64,000 bases of DNA, from contig CAVWEY010000003.1 in NCBI GenBank assembly GCA_963754135.1, positions 2,108,001-2,172,000 of the forward strand. The letters are read 5' to 3'. This DNA is from JAJFUI01 sp963754135 (lineage in GTDB: Bacteria > Planctomycetota > Planctomycetia > Pirellulales > Thermoguttaceae). Below, in pieces: positions 35,394 through 46,000 of this stretch. The notes beneath the pieces were generated by a model. It worked only from the letters and a program-made list of their open reading frames with translations. It searched no databases and was not told the origin of the DNA. Both the position numbers and the translations under genes were made by a program. Numbering within the stretch: the stretch's first letter is position 1; each line of letters begins with the position of its first letter.

Positions 35394-37301
35394 TTAGCGT
35401 CCTAACATTCTATCAAAGAAGCCCTTCTTGGTGCTGGACTTTTCGTCGGGATCATCGTCGGCCGCCGCTTTTGGGTCGGACTTGTCGCCGGAAGTCCCCT
35501 CTGCGTTGTCACCTTTATCCCCTCTCTTGTCGAACAACTCTGGCGACGGGCTGGCCGGCGTGACCTTCTTGACCGGCGAGCTATCGGCGGCCTGGTCGGG
35601 TTCGGCCGGTTCCCCCTCGGGCAGGCGGTCGTAGGATCGCCCGGCCTCGGGCAAGGCATCGACCTCGAGCCGCGACCCGAGCGCGCCCAGTTTCCTGGCC
35701 TCTTCCAGGGCTTGGACCACGTCCGGATAGGTTCCGCCCAGTTCCACAATGGCGCGGATCACGTCGTCCAGCCGGGTGGAGACGATCCGTTTCTGGTCCC
35801 CGTCCGCGACGGAATACTTGCTCACGGAGATTTCACCTTCCGGGGTGCTGGTGACCATGATCTCGTTGCCGGCGCCAAGCGTCAGGGGCACGAGCAGCCT
35901 TTGGTCCGGGCCGAACAGGACGATTTCCGCGAGGCGGTTGCGGGTGAGGTGGACCATGGGCGGGCCGGCCACGTCCAGCACGCAGTAGTGGAACTGGTTG
36001 GCGAGAACCTCTCCCTTGACTAGGGGGTCTCTCTCGTTCATGGCCCACAGGGCGCGGAACGCCCCGTAGCGGGTCTCGGCGCTGGGCGCCGAGAGCAGTT
36101 CGCGGAGTTGGCCGTAGGCGGCGAAGTCTTGCATGGCGCTCAGCGCGGTCAGCGCGAAGACACGGAAGGCCGGCTCCTGGCGGGCGATTTGCCCCAGCGG
36201 CTCGACCGCCTCACGGTGGTCGAGATAGGCCAGCGCCTCGGCCGCATAGAAGCGTACCTCGGGGTCCTTCGCCTGGGCCCCTTTCAACAAGGCGTCCACC
36301 CCATCGGGGCCCAGCGCTTCGAGTTGCAGCGCGGCGCCGGCCGCGGTGGCCGGATCGAGCAATTTGCCCTGCAGCGAAACGATCCTCTTCATCCGTTCGG
36401 GCGCCGCTTCGCTCACCGGCAGCGCGCGGACGACTTGCATGTATCGGGCGATATTATCCTTGTAGCGCGGGTGGACCTGCAATTCGACGAGCTGATCGTC
36501 AACCGCTTTGGCCACGCCGACCTTGACGCCGTTCTGAATGGTGTGGAACCGCTTGTTCACGGCGTTGGCCACCTTGGAATTGTAGACGGCTTTGCGCATC
36601 CGGTTCTCGCGCTCGGCGGGGTCCGGGTTCGAGTCATCCAGGACGTTGTGGTGGCCCTCCGTGAGCACGAGTCCCAAGGGGCGGTTTTTCAGGCACACGC
36701 CGCCGCCGGGAATCCGTCCGCGGCAGAGCGCAACGCGGTCCTTCTTCGGGTCGGCGGTGGGATCGACCAACACCGGTCCCTTGGCCAGCGCCAAGAGGTT
36801 GCCTTTGAGGACGCGGGGATGGAGCTGGTTCTCCGGCACGCGCATTTCCGCCAGCCGCGTTTCCAGCAGGTAACCGCCGCGGAGGCTGGTGGTGTCGCTC
36901 TGTGACGGGACCCGAAGCTCGATGTCGAAATGGTCGCCTTTCTGAATCCCCGGCCGCAGATAACCCTGGAGCATCACCAGCGACACGTCGCCGGAGGCGA
37001 GGATGGTGTCGGGATTGGCGATGCCGCGGATTTGCATCTCTTCCACGAGCGCGGCCCGCGGGGGCGAGGGGTTGGGATCGGCCCCGGTGCCGTGCAGGCC
37101 GGTGACCAGTCCGATCGCCTCGACGCGCACCGGCCACACGCCGGTGGGCACGGCAATGTCGCCGATCAACCGGGTGTGCGGCTCCTCGGGTTTGGCCTCG
37201 TCGGGGCTTTGCGAGCGCATCGTCCCGCCCAACCAGGAACATCCGCCCACGCTCAGCATGGCGGAACTATATGCCAGCAAGAGAAAATGCCGACGTTTCA
37301 T
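35394..37301 (-). CDS. FlgI-like (flagellar P-ring domain) lipoprotein with HEAT-like repeats
   Basis: 635 residues. Lipoprotein signal MKRRHFLLLAYSS then lipobox LSVGGC. The central part carries P-ring-like segments (RLIGDIAVPTGVWPVRVEAIGLVTGLHGTGADPNPSPPRAAL, DTTSLRGGYLLETRL, VANAVNKRFHT). It then has HEAT-like repeats (DGVDALLKGAQAKDPEVRFYAAEALAYLDHREAVEPLGQIA) and a charged low-complexity tail. FlgI normally forms the periplasmic ring of flagella; no other flagellar gene is nearby, so this planctomycete version probably does something else. AGGGA precedes ATG 37301. It ends 14 bases before smc begins. Confidence 0.75.
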   Translation of the reverse strand: MKRRHFLLLAYSSAMLSVGGCSWLGGTMRSQSPDEAKPEEPHTRLIGDIAVPTGVWPVRVEAIGLVTGLHGTGADPNPSPPRAALVEEMQIRGIANPDTILASGDVSLVMLQGYLRPGIQKGDHFDIELRVPSQSDTTSLRGGYLLETRLAEMRVPENQLHPRVLKGNLLALAKGPVLVDPTADPKKDRVALCRGRIPGGGVCLKNRPLGLVLTEGHHNVLDDSNPDPAERENRMRKAVYNSKVANAVNKRFHTIQNGVKVGVAKAVDDQLVELQVHPRYKDNIARYMQVVRALPVSEAAPERMKRIVSLQGKLLDPATAAGAALQLEALGPDGVDALLKGAQAKDPEVRFYAAEALAYLDHREAVEPLGQIARQEPAFRVFALTALSAMQDFAAYGQLRELLSAPSAETRYGAFRALWAMNERDPLVKGEVLANQFHYCVLDVAGPPMVHLTRNRLAEIVLFGPDQRLLVPLTLGAGNEIMVTSTPEGEISVSKYSVADGDQKRIVSTRLDDVIRAIVELGGTYPDVVQALEEARKLGALGSRLEVDALPEAGRSYDRLPEGEPAEPDQAADSSPVKKVTPASPSPELFDKRGDKGDNAEGTSGDKSDPKAAADDDPDEKSSTKKGFFDRMLGR

Positions 37302-37515
37302 GCTTCCCTGCACTTTGCGCCTCGCCGCGGGCAAAGAGGAGAAAGGGCCGAACCGGCGTACCGCCGGCCGGCAGAGGAGCTACCGCGGGCACGAAGGATA
37401 GTGATTTGGCCGGGTGGGGTCAAGAGAAGGATGGAGTAAAATGAGGAAGGATAAACGATGAACGGCGGACGGCGGAAGTTGGGCATACTGACGCGACTGC
37501 GCGGTTGCCGTTTAG

Positions 37516-37536
37516 AGGCCGCCGGCGAGGCGGCCT
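37516..37536 (-). terminator. hairpin after yidD
   Basis: AGGCCGCC and GGCGGCCT around GGCGA, directly after the yidD stop. There is no T-run. The rest of 37302-37537 shows no gene. Confidence 0.4.
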
Positions 37537-37537
37537 A

Positions 37538-37786
37538 TTAAGGTGGATCGTCGCCGCCGGGGTTCCAGGGGTTGCAACGGCAGATTCGCCAAATGCCCCG
37601 CAAAGAGCCCCGGATGGCCCCGTACTTCCGCACCGATCCGATGAAATACTCGCTGCAACTCGGCTCGAAGCGGCAGCGGCTGCCCAGCATCGGGCCGATG
37701 GTCCACTGGTAGAGCCCGACCAGGCCGATCAGCAGCAGGCCGGGGATGCTCAGCAACAAACGTAGGACGCAACGGCAAGTGGTCAT
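37538..37786 (-). CDS. yidD: membrane protein insertion efficiency factor YidD
   Basis: 82 residues. The hydrophobic N-terminus LLLSIPGLLLIGLVGLYQWTIGP and the conserved motif RCRFEPSCSEYFIGSVRKYGAIRGSLRGIWRICRCNPWNPGG identify YidD, a small helper of YidC membrane insertion. ATG 37786 is preferred over TTG 37795. Its usual neighbours rpmH, rnpA and yidC are absent. Confidence 0.92.
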   Translation of the reverse strand: MTTCRCVLRLLLSIPGLLLIGLVGLYQWTIGPMLGSRCRFEPSCSEYFIGSVRKYGAIRGSLRGIWRICRCNPWNPGGDDPP

Positions 37787-37851
37787 CGTCGGCAATTAGG
37801 TGGCACGCCCTGAAAGGGCGTGGCGAGCGCCAATGTCAAGTTGTGCGACGT

Positions 37852-39097
37852 CTGACTTATCCCCAGTTTCAGCGTACCGCGCAGAGAAACTGGCGGTCCC
37901 TCGAAAGTCGTTGATTGGTGTACAGTTGGGTGTGAATCGGACCAACCCAACCACGCCTCACGGAGGGAACCGCCATGAACGGCATGGAAGCCGTGCTCTG
38001 GATCAGGAGTGTATGTCTTGGGCTGCGAAAGAGCCAGACCAAAACTCTGGCGGATTTGGTGGCCGTGGCAATTCAGGTCGGCCGGGTGAACCTCTCGGAA
38101 CGGGGCCGATTGCTGGCGGAGGAACGCCAGGGCGCCGCCCAGCACGGCATCAAGCGGGCCTGGCGGTTTACAGCCAACAACCGTGTCCACGTCGGCGATG
38201 CCATGCAGGGCCCGCTACGTTGGCTTTTCCAGAACCGCAAGGCCTGGAAACACCGCCCGTTGCTGGTCACCTTCGATTGGACCGAGGTGCGCTCGTTCCA
38301 CACCCTCATGGCGGCGGCGGTGATTCGCGGCCGGGGAGTGCCGCTGCTTTGGGCCAGTTACGAGGCGTGGGTGTTGTCCAAGAGCCAGAACAACCTCGAA
38401 GAAGGTCTGCTCCGGCTATTGAAGGCGCTCCTGCTGGATTGGATCACGGTCATTGTGGTGGCGGACCGCGGTTTTGGCCGCACGGAACTAGCCCGTACTT
38501 GCCAGCAGAATGGGCTTTCACTACGTCATCCGCATCAAGCCCACGGTGCATGTGGAGTGCCGCGAATTCCGCGGCAAACTCGACCTTTTGCCGGTAAAGC
38601 GCGGCACCGAGCGGCTGTTGAAGGACGTGCAGTTCCGCAAACAGAACCCGGTGACGCAGCACGTGGCCGTGTGTTGGAAGAAGGGTTTGCCCAAGGACCG
38701 CGACGAGTGCTGGTTCCTGATGACCGACCTGCCCTACTCGGTGAGGAAGCGGACCGACTTGTACGGGCGGTGGATGACGATCGAGGAGTTGTTCCGGGAC
38801 GAAAAAGAACCGGCGTCACGGCTGGGCGTTGCGCAACACCCAGCTTACGCGCCCGAGCGTTTCGACCGCTTGCTCTTGCTCTTGACCTTGGCGTATTGGC
38901 TGTTGCTTGGCATCGGTCTAACGGCCCTGAGACGTTACCCGCCCGGTACGTGGTGCAGCAACAATCGGCCCGGAGCGTGCGGTCTGTTCTTCATCGGCCG
39001 AAAGATGCTCCGACGGATCAAACTCACAGCGGTACAAGCATTTGCCGCCCTGCTTCACGCGCTGCCTGGCCGAGGCCGGAAAGTGGGGATAAGTCAG
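37852..39097. mobile_element. IS4-type insertion sequence with near-perfect terminal repeats
   Basis: Terminal inverted repeats 37852-37870 (CTGACTTATCCCCAGTTTC) and 39079-39097 match at 18 of 19 positions, enclosing one transposase gene. The length is about 1246 bases. I could not find an obvious target-site duplication. It lies between yidD and the type III restriction operon. Confidence 0.82.
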
Positions 39098-39100
39098 TGA
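37975..39100 (+). CDS. IS4-family transposase (one frame break)
   Basis: DDE transposase. First Asp in LVTFDWTEVRSF, second Asp in VIVVADRGFGRTEL, and the C-terminal segment TIEELFRDEKEPASR with the catalytic Glu, then RFDRLLLLLTLAYWLLLGIGL. GGAGGG seven bases before ATG 37975 supports the start. One extra A near 38508 breaks the frame (CQQ, then GFHYVIRIKP). Without it the protein has about 374 residues. The stop lies just outside the right terminal repeat. Confidence 0.85.
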
Positions 39101-39109
39101 GGGGGTGTA

Positions 39110-39137
39110 TTGCAGTCCCCCCACGCCGGGCTAAAAT
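39110..39137 (+). promoter_or_regulatory. possible promoter of the type III R-M operon
   Basis: TTGCAG (39110-39115), a 16-base spacer and TAAAAT (39132-39137), 55 bases before the mod start and just outside the IS4 right end. The IS may have brought part of it next to mod. Motif only. Confidence 0.4.
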
Positions 39138-39192
39138 GAGTTGGCCAGGCCGTCCGCGCGGAGGATCACAACGCACGAGCAAGAGGGAAACC

Positions 39193-42100
39193 GTGGCCAA
39201 GCGAAAGTTGTCCAAGACGGAAGCGGCGCAGCCCGCAGCACAGAGCTACCAGCACACCGAAGCCGACGTCGCCCTGCGGCCCGACGTGGGCACGCAGGCC
39301 CAGTTCCGCAAGAAGAAGCCGCCGGCCACCTACCGCTACGACTCGTCCCTCTCGCCCAGTCTGGAGTGGGACGGCGAGAACTCGGCCCGCGAGTTGGGCG
39401 AGTGGCTGCTCGGGCAGATCGAGGAGGCGGCCGCGCTGCCCAACGTAGCACAGGCTTCCAGCCTGTGGATGCTGTGGCCCCCGAGAATCAGCCGGATCAC
39501 ACAGGCAGGATGCCTGTGCTACAACCCCACACCTTCCCCAAGCCCCGCGAGTTCAAGGGCGGCGACGGCAAGGTCCTGGCGACGGTCGCCGGCCTCCAGG
39601 ATGCGGTGGAGCAACTCAAACGGCTCTCGCGGCCCTTCCTGAATTGGGCGGGCAAGGCCGAACGCATGAGCTTCGACGTCCCCACGCTCCCGCTGTTCGT
39701 CCACGAGCGGCTCTCGACCAAGGCGATCATCGAAACCCTCACGGGCCACCGCCGCGCCAAGGAAATCCAGCGGACCCTCGATCTCTTCGGCGACCCGCAA
39801 CACTCGATTACCGACCAGGTCCTCGGCGCGTACGAGTTCCGCGACGGCTGGACGAACCGCATGATGCTGGGCGATTCGCTGGTGGTGATGAACTCGCTCT
39901 TACACTACGAGAACCTCGGCGGCCAGGTGCAGATGATCTACATGGACCCGCCCTATGGGGTGAAGTTCGGCAGCAATTTTCAGCCGTTCGTGCGGAAGCG
40001 GGACGTAAAACACGGCGACGACGAGGACCTGACCCGCGAGCCGGAAATGGTACAGGCGTATCGTGATACCTGGGAACTCGGACTGCACAGTTATCTGGCA
40101 TATATGCGGGAGCGGCTGCTGTTGGCACGAGAACTGCTCTCGCCAAGCGGCAGTATCTTCGTCCAGATTGGCGATGAAAATGTCCACCATGTCCGCGAGG
40201 TGATGGACGAAGTCTTCGGTGCCGACAACTTTATGGCGCAAATCGCGACTTCAAAAACGAGTGGTCAATCGGACTCGACGCTCGCACAGGTTGCCGACTT
40301 TCTTCTGTGGTTCGCCAAGGACGCGACTGCGGTAAAGACGCGCAAGCTGTTTCAATCCAAGAGACTTGGTGGGGAGGGTGCCAGCAAGTATACACTGGTG
40401 CAGCTAGCAGAATGGCACGCGCACGACGGTCGCGGCCGCAATGGACCGAGACGGAAATCTCCCTGCGGGAGCGCGTCCATATCGGCTGAGCGACATGACG
40501 AGCACACGGCCGTCGATGCCCGGCGACGTCCCATCCTACTCGTTCAAGGGACGGAGTTTCTCACCCGGAAATCGAACCTTCCGGACTGACCGTGAGGGAC
40601 TCGACCGCTTGGCGGCCGCAGGAAGGCTTGAGGCGACTTCAAACACGCTGTCATTCGTCTCATTCTTGGACGATTTTTCGGTCTTTCAACTCACCAACAT
40701 TTGGGACGATATTGGCGGAATTCAGAGCCGCGCCGACCCCAAGGTTTATGTGGTACAAACCGCAACAACCGTCATCCAGCGCTGCATTATGATGACCACC
40801 GCGCCTGGCGACCTCGTTCTCGACCCAACGTGTGGGAGCGGGACGACGGCGTATGTGGCCGAGCAATGGGGTCGGCGGTGGATTACGGCCGACGTGTCAC
40901 GGGTGCCGCTGGCCTTGGCGCGGCAACGGCTGCTGACCGCCACCTTCGACTGGTACGAATTGAAGGACGACGCCCGCGGGCCGGCCGGCGGATTCGTCTA
41001 CAAACGCAAGCAGAACAAGAAGGGGGAAGAAGTCGGCGGGATCGTGCCGCACGTCACGCTCAAGTCCATCGCCAACAACCAGCCGTCCGCCGAGGAAGTG
41101 CTGGTCGACCGGCCGGAAGTCAACGCCAACGTCACGCGCGTGACCGGCCCGTTTTGCGTTGAGGCGACGATCCCCACGCCGGTGGACTGGGAGGATAGTA
41201 GCACAGGCATCCTGCCTGTGTCCGGCAAGCGCGTGGATGCCGAGTCGAAAGGCCACAGGCAGGATGCCTGTGCTACGGATGCCTGTGCTACGACGGGCGC
41301 CGCCGAGGCCCACGGGACCTTTACGGAGCACATGTTGGAGGTGCTGCGGAAAAGCCCCGTGCTGCGGCTCGAAAAGAACAAGACGGTTACGCTCAGAGAA
41401 CGTCCGCCCGCCGGCCAAGACTCTCTCGCTCTCGGCAGAGGCCGTGGTCGAGGGTAGTAGCACAGGCATCCTGCCTGTGCGAGAATCTCGCCGACAGGGA
41501 CAAGCTGCCGTTGCGGCAGAGCACAGGGAAGATGCACACAGGCAGGATGCGCACAGGCAGGATGCCTGTGCTACGCTGGTGGCGTTTGTCTTCGGGCCGG
41601 AGAACGGCGCGGTAAGCCAGAAGCTGGTATTCGAGGCGGCCAAAGAGGCTTACGCCAAGAGCTACGCCCACTTGTACGTGATCGGCTTCGCCATCCAACC
41701 CACCGCCCGCGAACTGATCGAAAAGTGTGCCGAGGTGGTGGGCGTGCCGGCGACCTACGTGCAGGCCACGCCCGACCTGTTGATGGGCGACTTGTTGAAG
41801 AACATGCGATCCAGCCAGATATTCAGCGTTTGCGGGTTGCCCGAGGTCGAGGTCTCCCGGCTGGACGACGGCAAGTGTCAGGTCAAGCTGCTGGGGCTGG
41901 ACGTTTTCGACCCGGTGACGATGCAGAGCGACACCCGCGACGGCAACGACGTGCCGTGCTGGCTCTTGGACACCGACTACAACGACCTCTGCTTCCACGT
42001 GAGCCAGGCGTTCTTTCCGCGGACCGGGGCGTGGGAGAACCTCAAGCGGGCGCTCAGGGGCGAGTACGACGAGAGCGTTTGGGCACACCTGGCCGGCACC

Positions 42101-42211
42101 ACCAGCGCACCCTTCGAGCCGGGCGACAACCGCAAAATCGCCGTCAAGGTCATCGACGACCGGGGAAATGAACTGCTGGTGGTGCGGCCTCTGGACGAGG
42201 TGACGAAATGA
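39193..42211 (+). CDS. type III R-M methyltransferase Mod (frame breaks and repeat insertions)
   Basis: Adenine methyltransferase of beta class: the catalytic VQMIYMDPPYGVKF (motif IV) comes before the SAM-binding DLVLDPTCGSGTTAYVAEQWGRRWI (motif I). It starts GTG 39193 (AGAGGG upstream) with KTEAAQPAAQSYQHTEA and ends DDRGNELLVVRPLDEVTK at 42211, about 1000 residues. Frame shifts occur in the first repeat cluster (39449-39522), near 40408 and near 41395. Three GTAG...CTAC palindrome pairs lie inside it. It would recognise and methylate the target of the Res subunit encoded downstream. The insertions may inactivate it or shift its specificity. Confidence 0.82.
39445..39522. repeat. RAYT-type REP pair 1, inside mod
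   Basis: GTAG (39445-39448) precedes hairpin CACAGGC-TTCCA-GCCTGTG (39449-39467). The inverted partner CACAGGCA-GGA-TGCCTGTG (39500-39518) is followed by CTAC (39519-39522). The pair spans 78 bases. Confidence 0.88.
41198..41292. repeat. REP pair 2, inside mod
   Basis: GTAG (41198-41201), hairpin CACAGGCA-TCC-TGCCTGTG (41202-41220), inverted copy with GGA loop (41254-41272) and CTAC (41273-41276). The pair spans 79 bases. A half copy GGATGCCTGTGCTAC follows to 41292. Confidence 0.9.
41457..41574. repeat. REP pair 3, inside mod
   Basis: GTAG (41457-41460), hairpin with TCC loop (41461-41479), a partial copy (about 41537-41550), then the inverted copy with GGA loop (41552-41570) and CTAC (41571-41574). 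Total 118 bases. Confidence 0.9.
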
Positions 42212-42951
42212 GCGGCAGTGAGCATGAGCATCGCGACGCACACAGGCACGATGCCTGTGGTACAGCGTCACGTAGCACAGGCATCCTGCCTGTGGCGACG
42301 GAGGAGCAGGCAGGGGGCACATGCAAGATGCCTGTGCTACGGATGGCTGTGCTACAGGCGTTCGACCCGGACGCCGATTTTGAAGTGCGGAGCCGCAATC
42401 TGCCCCACTGGCGGCAGGAAGGCGCGACCTATTATGTCACATTCCGGTTGGGCGATTCCCTTCCGCGCGAAAAGCTCGATAGTCTCAAGGCCGAGCGGCG
42501 CGAGTGGTTGCGGCGGCACCCGTCGCCGCGATCGCCGACGTTGTTGCTGAGATTTCAGGAGCTGTTCTCCGCGAAGATCGAAGAGTATCTCGCGGCCGGA
42601 TGCGGCGCATGTTGGCTGCGGCGTCCCGAGATTCACAACATCGTCGAGGAAGCCTTGCGGCATTTTCACGGAGACCGCTACCAGTTGGGACATTACGTCA
42701 TCATGCCCAACCATGTGCATGGCTTGGTGACTCCGGCGGCGGGCGGGGACCTGTCGGTGATCTTACACTCGTGGAAATCGTTTACCGCCAACCGGATCAA
42801 TCGCGCGGTCAACCGGCAGGGACCGTTGTGGCAGGAGGAAACGTACGATCATATTGTCCGCGATGGGGAGGAATTGGCGGCGTGCGAACGGTATATCGTG
42901 GATAATCCCGCCCAGGCGGCACTGCGCGAAGGAGAGTATAGACTGGGATGA
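42208..42951 (+). CDS. REP-associated tyrosine transposase (RAYT, IS200-like Y1)
   Basis: HUH-type single-strand transposase. Family hallmarks are RSRNLPHWRQEGATYYVTFRLGDSLP, the HUH motif in HYVIMPNHVHGLV (about residue 165), and a C-terminal LWQEETYDHIVRDGEEL ... CERYIVDNPAQA, where the catalytic Tyr is expected. RAYTs cut and join REP hairpins that carry GTAG at their foot. ATG 42208 overlaps the mod stop (ATGA), but residues 1-45 are encoded by REP sequence. The original start is more likely ATG 42343 (MAVLQAFDPDADFEV). It is enclosed by GTAG at 42272 and CTAC at 43009, and sits between mod and res, where no transposase belongs. Confidence 0.88.
   Translation: MSGSEHEHRDAHRHDACGTASRSTGILPVATEEQAGGTCKMPVLRMAVLQAFDPDADFEVRSRNLPHWRQEGATYYVTFRLGDSLPREKLDSLKAERREWLRRHPSPRSPTLLLRFQELFSAKIEEYLAAGCGACWLRRPEIHNIVEEALRHFHGDRYQLGHYVIMPNHVHGLVTPAAGGDLSVILHSWKSFTANRINRAVNRQGPLWQEETYDHIVRDGEELAACERYIVDNPAQAALREGEYRLG
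42241..42294. repeat. REP copies upstream of the RAYT core
   Basis: A variant CACAGGCA-CGA-TGCCTGTG (42241-42259, followed by GTAC) and a perfect GTAG (42272-42275) plus CACAGGCA-TCC-TGCCTGTG (42276-42294). Degenerate fragments continue to about 42355, where the RAYT core begins. Confidence 0.88.
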
Positions 42952-42972
42952 GCCTCGGCTAGACTTGAGGTG

Positions 42973-43009
42973 ACACAGGCAGCAGGCACAGGCAGGATGC
43001 CTGTGCTAC
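42973..43009. repeat. REP copy downstream of the RAYT, before res
   Basis: CACAGGCA-GGA-TGCCTGTG (42987-43005) followed by CTAC (43006-43009), preceded by a partial copy. It is in inverted orientation to the copy at 42272. The res ribosome site GGAG begins at 43010, right at its edge. Confidence 0.88.
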
Positions 43010-43021
43010 GGAGAACAAACG

Positions 43022-46000
43022 ATGAGCGGATACGAAGTCCCCAACCCGATCCTGAACTCGCCTTTCCACGAGCCGGCCGAGCACTGGAACATTGTGGAAG
43101 GCCGGCAGCCCGAGCGCCTGCCGGGCCGGCGGCCCGCCATGTACTTCTACCGCGATCCGGGCGCCAAACCCGACAGTTTCGGCCGTGAGGCGGGCACCGC
43201 GATCGAGTTGAAACTGGTCAACCGCATCCGCCGGCAGGTGAAGGCGTGGCGCGAACAGGACTACCCGGGCGCATCGCGCACGACCCTCGACCTGCTCCAA
43301 TGGTGGCGGCGCGACGGCCGCCAGCGGCCGCTATTCTTTTCGCAGATCGAGGCAGCCGAAACGATCATCTTCCTCACGGAGTCACGGGCTGATTTCCGCC
43401 AGGGACTCAACATACCCCACGAGGAATTGGGGCCGGACAAGCTCGCCCAGGGCTATCGCACCTTTCTGCGGTACGCCTGCAAGATGGCCACCGGGACGGG
43501 CAAGACGACCGTCATGGGAATGATCGCCGCGTGGAGCATCCTCAGCAAGGTACACGACCGCGGGAACGCCAAGTTCTCCGACGTGGTGCTTGTTGTCTGC
43601 CCGAACGTGACCATCCGCAACCGGTTGGCGGAGCTTGACCCAATGGCCGGCCCGGCGAGCATCTACTATACGCGGGACTTGGTGCCGCCGGACATGCGCC
43701 CGACCTGACCCGGGGGCAAGTTTTGGTGACCAACTGGCACGTCTTCGAGCCGCGCGGCACCCAGAGCGCCGGCACGACCGCCAGGGTCAACAAGGCCGGA
43801 GTTCCGCTTCGGACCCGTGAAAAGATTACCATTGGCCCGAAGACCACGACGGCCCGCGGCAGCCGCTACCTCACGCAGCAGGACTTTGACCGCCAGGTTG
43901 CCGCCGGGATGCTCACGGTCCTGGGCGAAGAGCGCGACAAGCACGGGACGCTTACAAAGGTGGACGTGGAATCCGTCCGCTATGTGGAAAGCGACACGTC
44001 GTTGGTGAACCGGGTGCTCGGCCGTGAGGTGGGCGGCAAACAGAACATCTTGGTAATGAACGACGAGGCCCACCACGCCTACCGCATACGCCGCGAGGAG
44101 CCGGACGAGGATCAGGAGGAGCTATTCGGCGAGGACGCGGCCGCCGAGGAATTCTTCAAGGAGGCGACGGTTTGGATCGACGGGTTGGACCGGATCCACA
44201 AATTGCGCGGCATCAATTTCTGCATGGACCTGTCGGCGACGCCGTACTTCCTGGGGCGCGTCGGCCAGGACACCAACCGCCCGTTTCCCTGGGTCGTCAG
44301 CGACTTTGGCCTGATCGATTCGATCGAGTCGGGGTTGACCAAGATTCCGCAGCTTGCAGTGCGCGACACAACCGGTGCCGAGATACCGGGGTACTTTAAT
44401 ATCTGGCACTGGATTCTGCCGCAACTTACGCCTTCCGAGCGCGGCGGCAAACGGGCCAACCCCAAGCCGGAGGCGATTCTCAAATACGCCAATCATCCGA
44501 TTGCCATGTTGGCTGGGCTCTGGCAGAAGGACTTGGACGAGTGGCTGGGTAGAACAGGCATCCTGCCTGTGTCGCCGTCACAGTCGCCGTCACAGGCTGG
44601 AAGCCTGTGCTACGACCCGCGCCCGCCCGTGTTCATTCTCGTGTGCAAGAATGTCGCCATCGCCAAAGTCATCTACCGATGGCTGGCGGAGAACAAGCCG
44701 CCGATGGGCATTCCGCCCGCGAAGATCGAGGGTTTCCGCAACAGCGACGGGCACAACTACACGATCCGCGTGGACTCGAAGGTGGTCCAGGAGACCGACG
44801 ATTTGGAGGGGACGAAAGACGACGAGAACCGCTGGATGCGTCTGACGCTGGACACGGTCGGCAAGACGGGGTGGCCGAAGGACCCGATGGGCCGCAACCT
44901 GTATCCCGAGGGCTTTGAGGAGTTGGCGGAGAAAATGGAACGGCCGCTCTTTCCGCCCGGCCGCGACGTGCGTTGTATCGTCAGCGTCGGCATGTTGACC
45001 GAGGGCTGGGACTGCAACACCGTGACCCACATCATCGGCCTGCGGCCGTTTATGTCGCAGTTGCTTTGCGAACAGGTGGTCGGCCGCGGGCTCCGCCGAC
45101 GCCTCTACGAACTTGACGAGAACGGGAAGTTCCGCGAAGAAGTGGCGAAAGTCTTCGGCGTGCCGTTCGAGGTGATACCGTTTAAGGCTACGCCGCAAGG
45201 GCCGCCCAAGGAGCACGTCAAGCGCCACCATGTTCAGGCCATCCCCGCCAAAGCCAAGCTGGAAATACGGTTTCCCCGCGTCGAAGGGTACACACAGGGC
45301 GTGCGAAATCGCGTGACAGTGGATTGGCCCAGCGTGCCGCCGATCCTCCTCGATCCGGGGCGCATTCCGCCCGAGGTCGACATGAAGGGGCTAAACCATA
45401 ACAATGAGGGCCGGCTGACGCTTTCCGGGCCGGGCCGCGTTGACGAGGTGTCGCTTCGGGAGTATCGGCAGAAGCGGCGGGGGCAAGAGCTGGTCTTTGA
45501 ACTGGCCGCCGCGCTCACGCGCGACTATGTTGGCCAGGGACGTTGTGAGGCGCCGGCTCACGTGTTATTCCCGCAGTTGGCTGCCATTGTGAAACGGTAT
45601 GTCGAGGAATATGTGCGTGTATTGCCGCCGGCAGATAGGAAGGACTTGTTCCTGTCGCCGTATTACGGCTGGCTCATCGAGCGGCTCGTCGAGGCGATCC
45701 GTCCCGATACAAGCCAGGGCGAGGCCCCTGAGGTCCCCCGCTATGAGTCGAACCGCGGGCCGGGCACCACGGCCGACGTGGACTTCTGGACCGGCCGCGA
45801 CGTGCGCGAGATCGTCAATAGCCATCTTAACTATGTGGTTGCCGATACCGAGCGGTGGGAGCAGTCAGCGGCCTACTACATTGACAAACACCCGGCAACT
45901 GATTCGTTTGTGAAGAACGCCGGGCTGGGTTTCTATATCCCTTACCTTCACAACGGCCAGCGGCACGATTACACGCCTGACTTCATCGTGCGGTTGAAGA

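Noticed and set aside
37840..39110. Target-site duplication around the IS4-type element
   Set aside because: No matching direct repeat could be found next to the terminal repeats.
39445..44613. CRISPR-like array
   Set aside because: The repeats are palindromic, lie in coding DNA, and have no regular spacers or cas genes.
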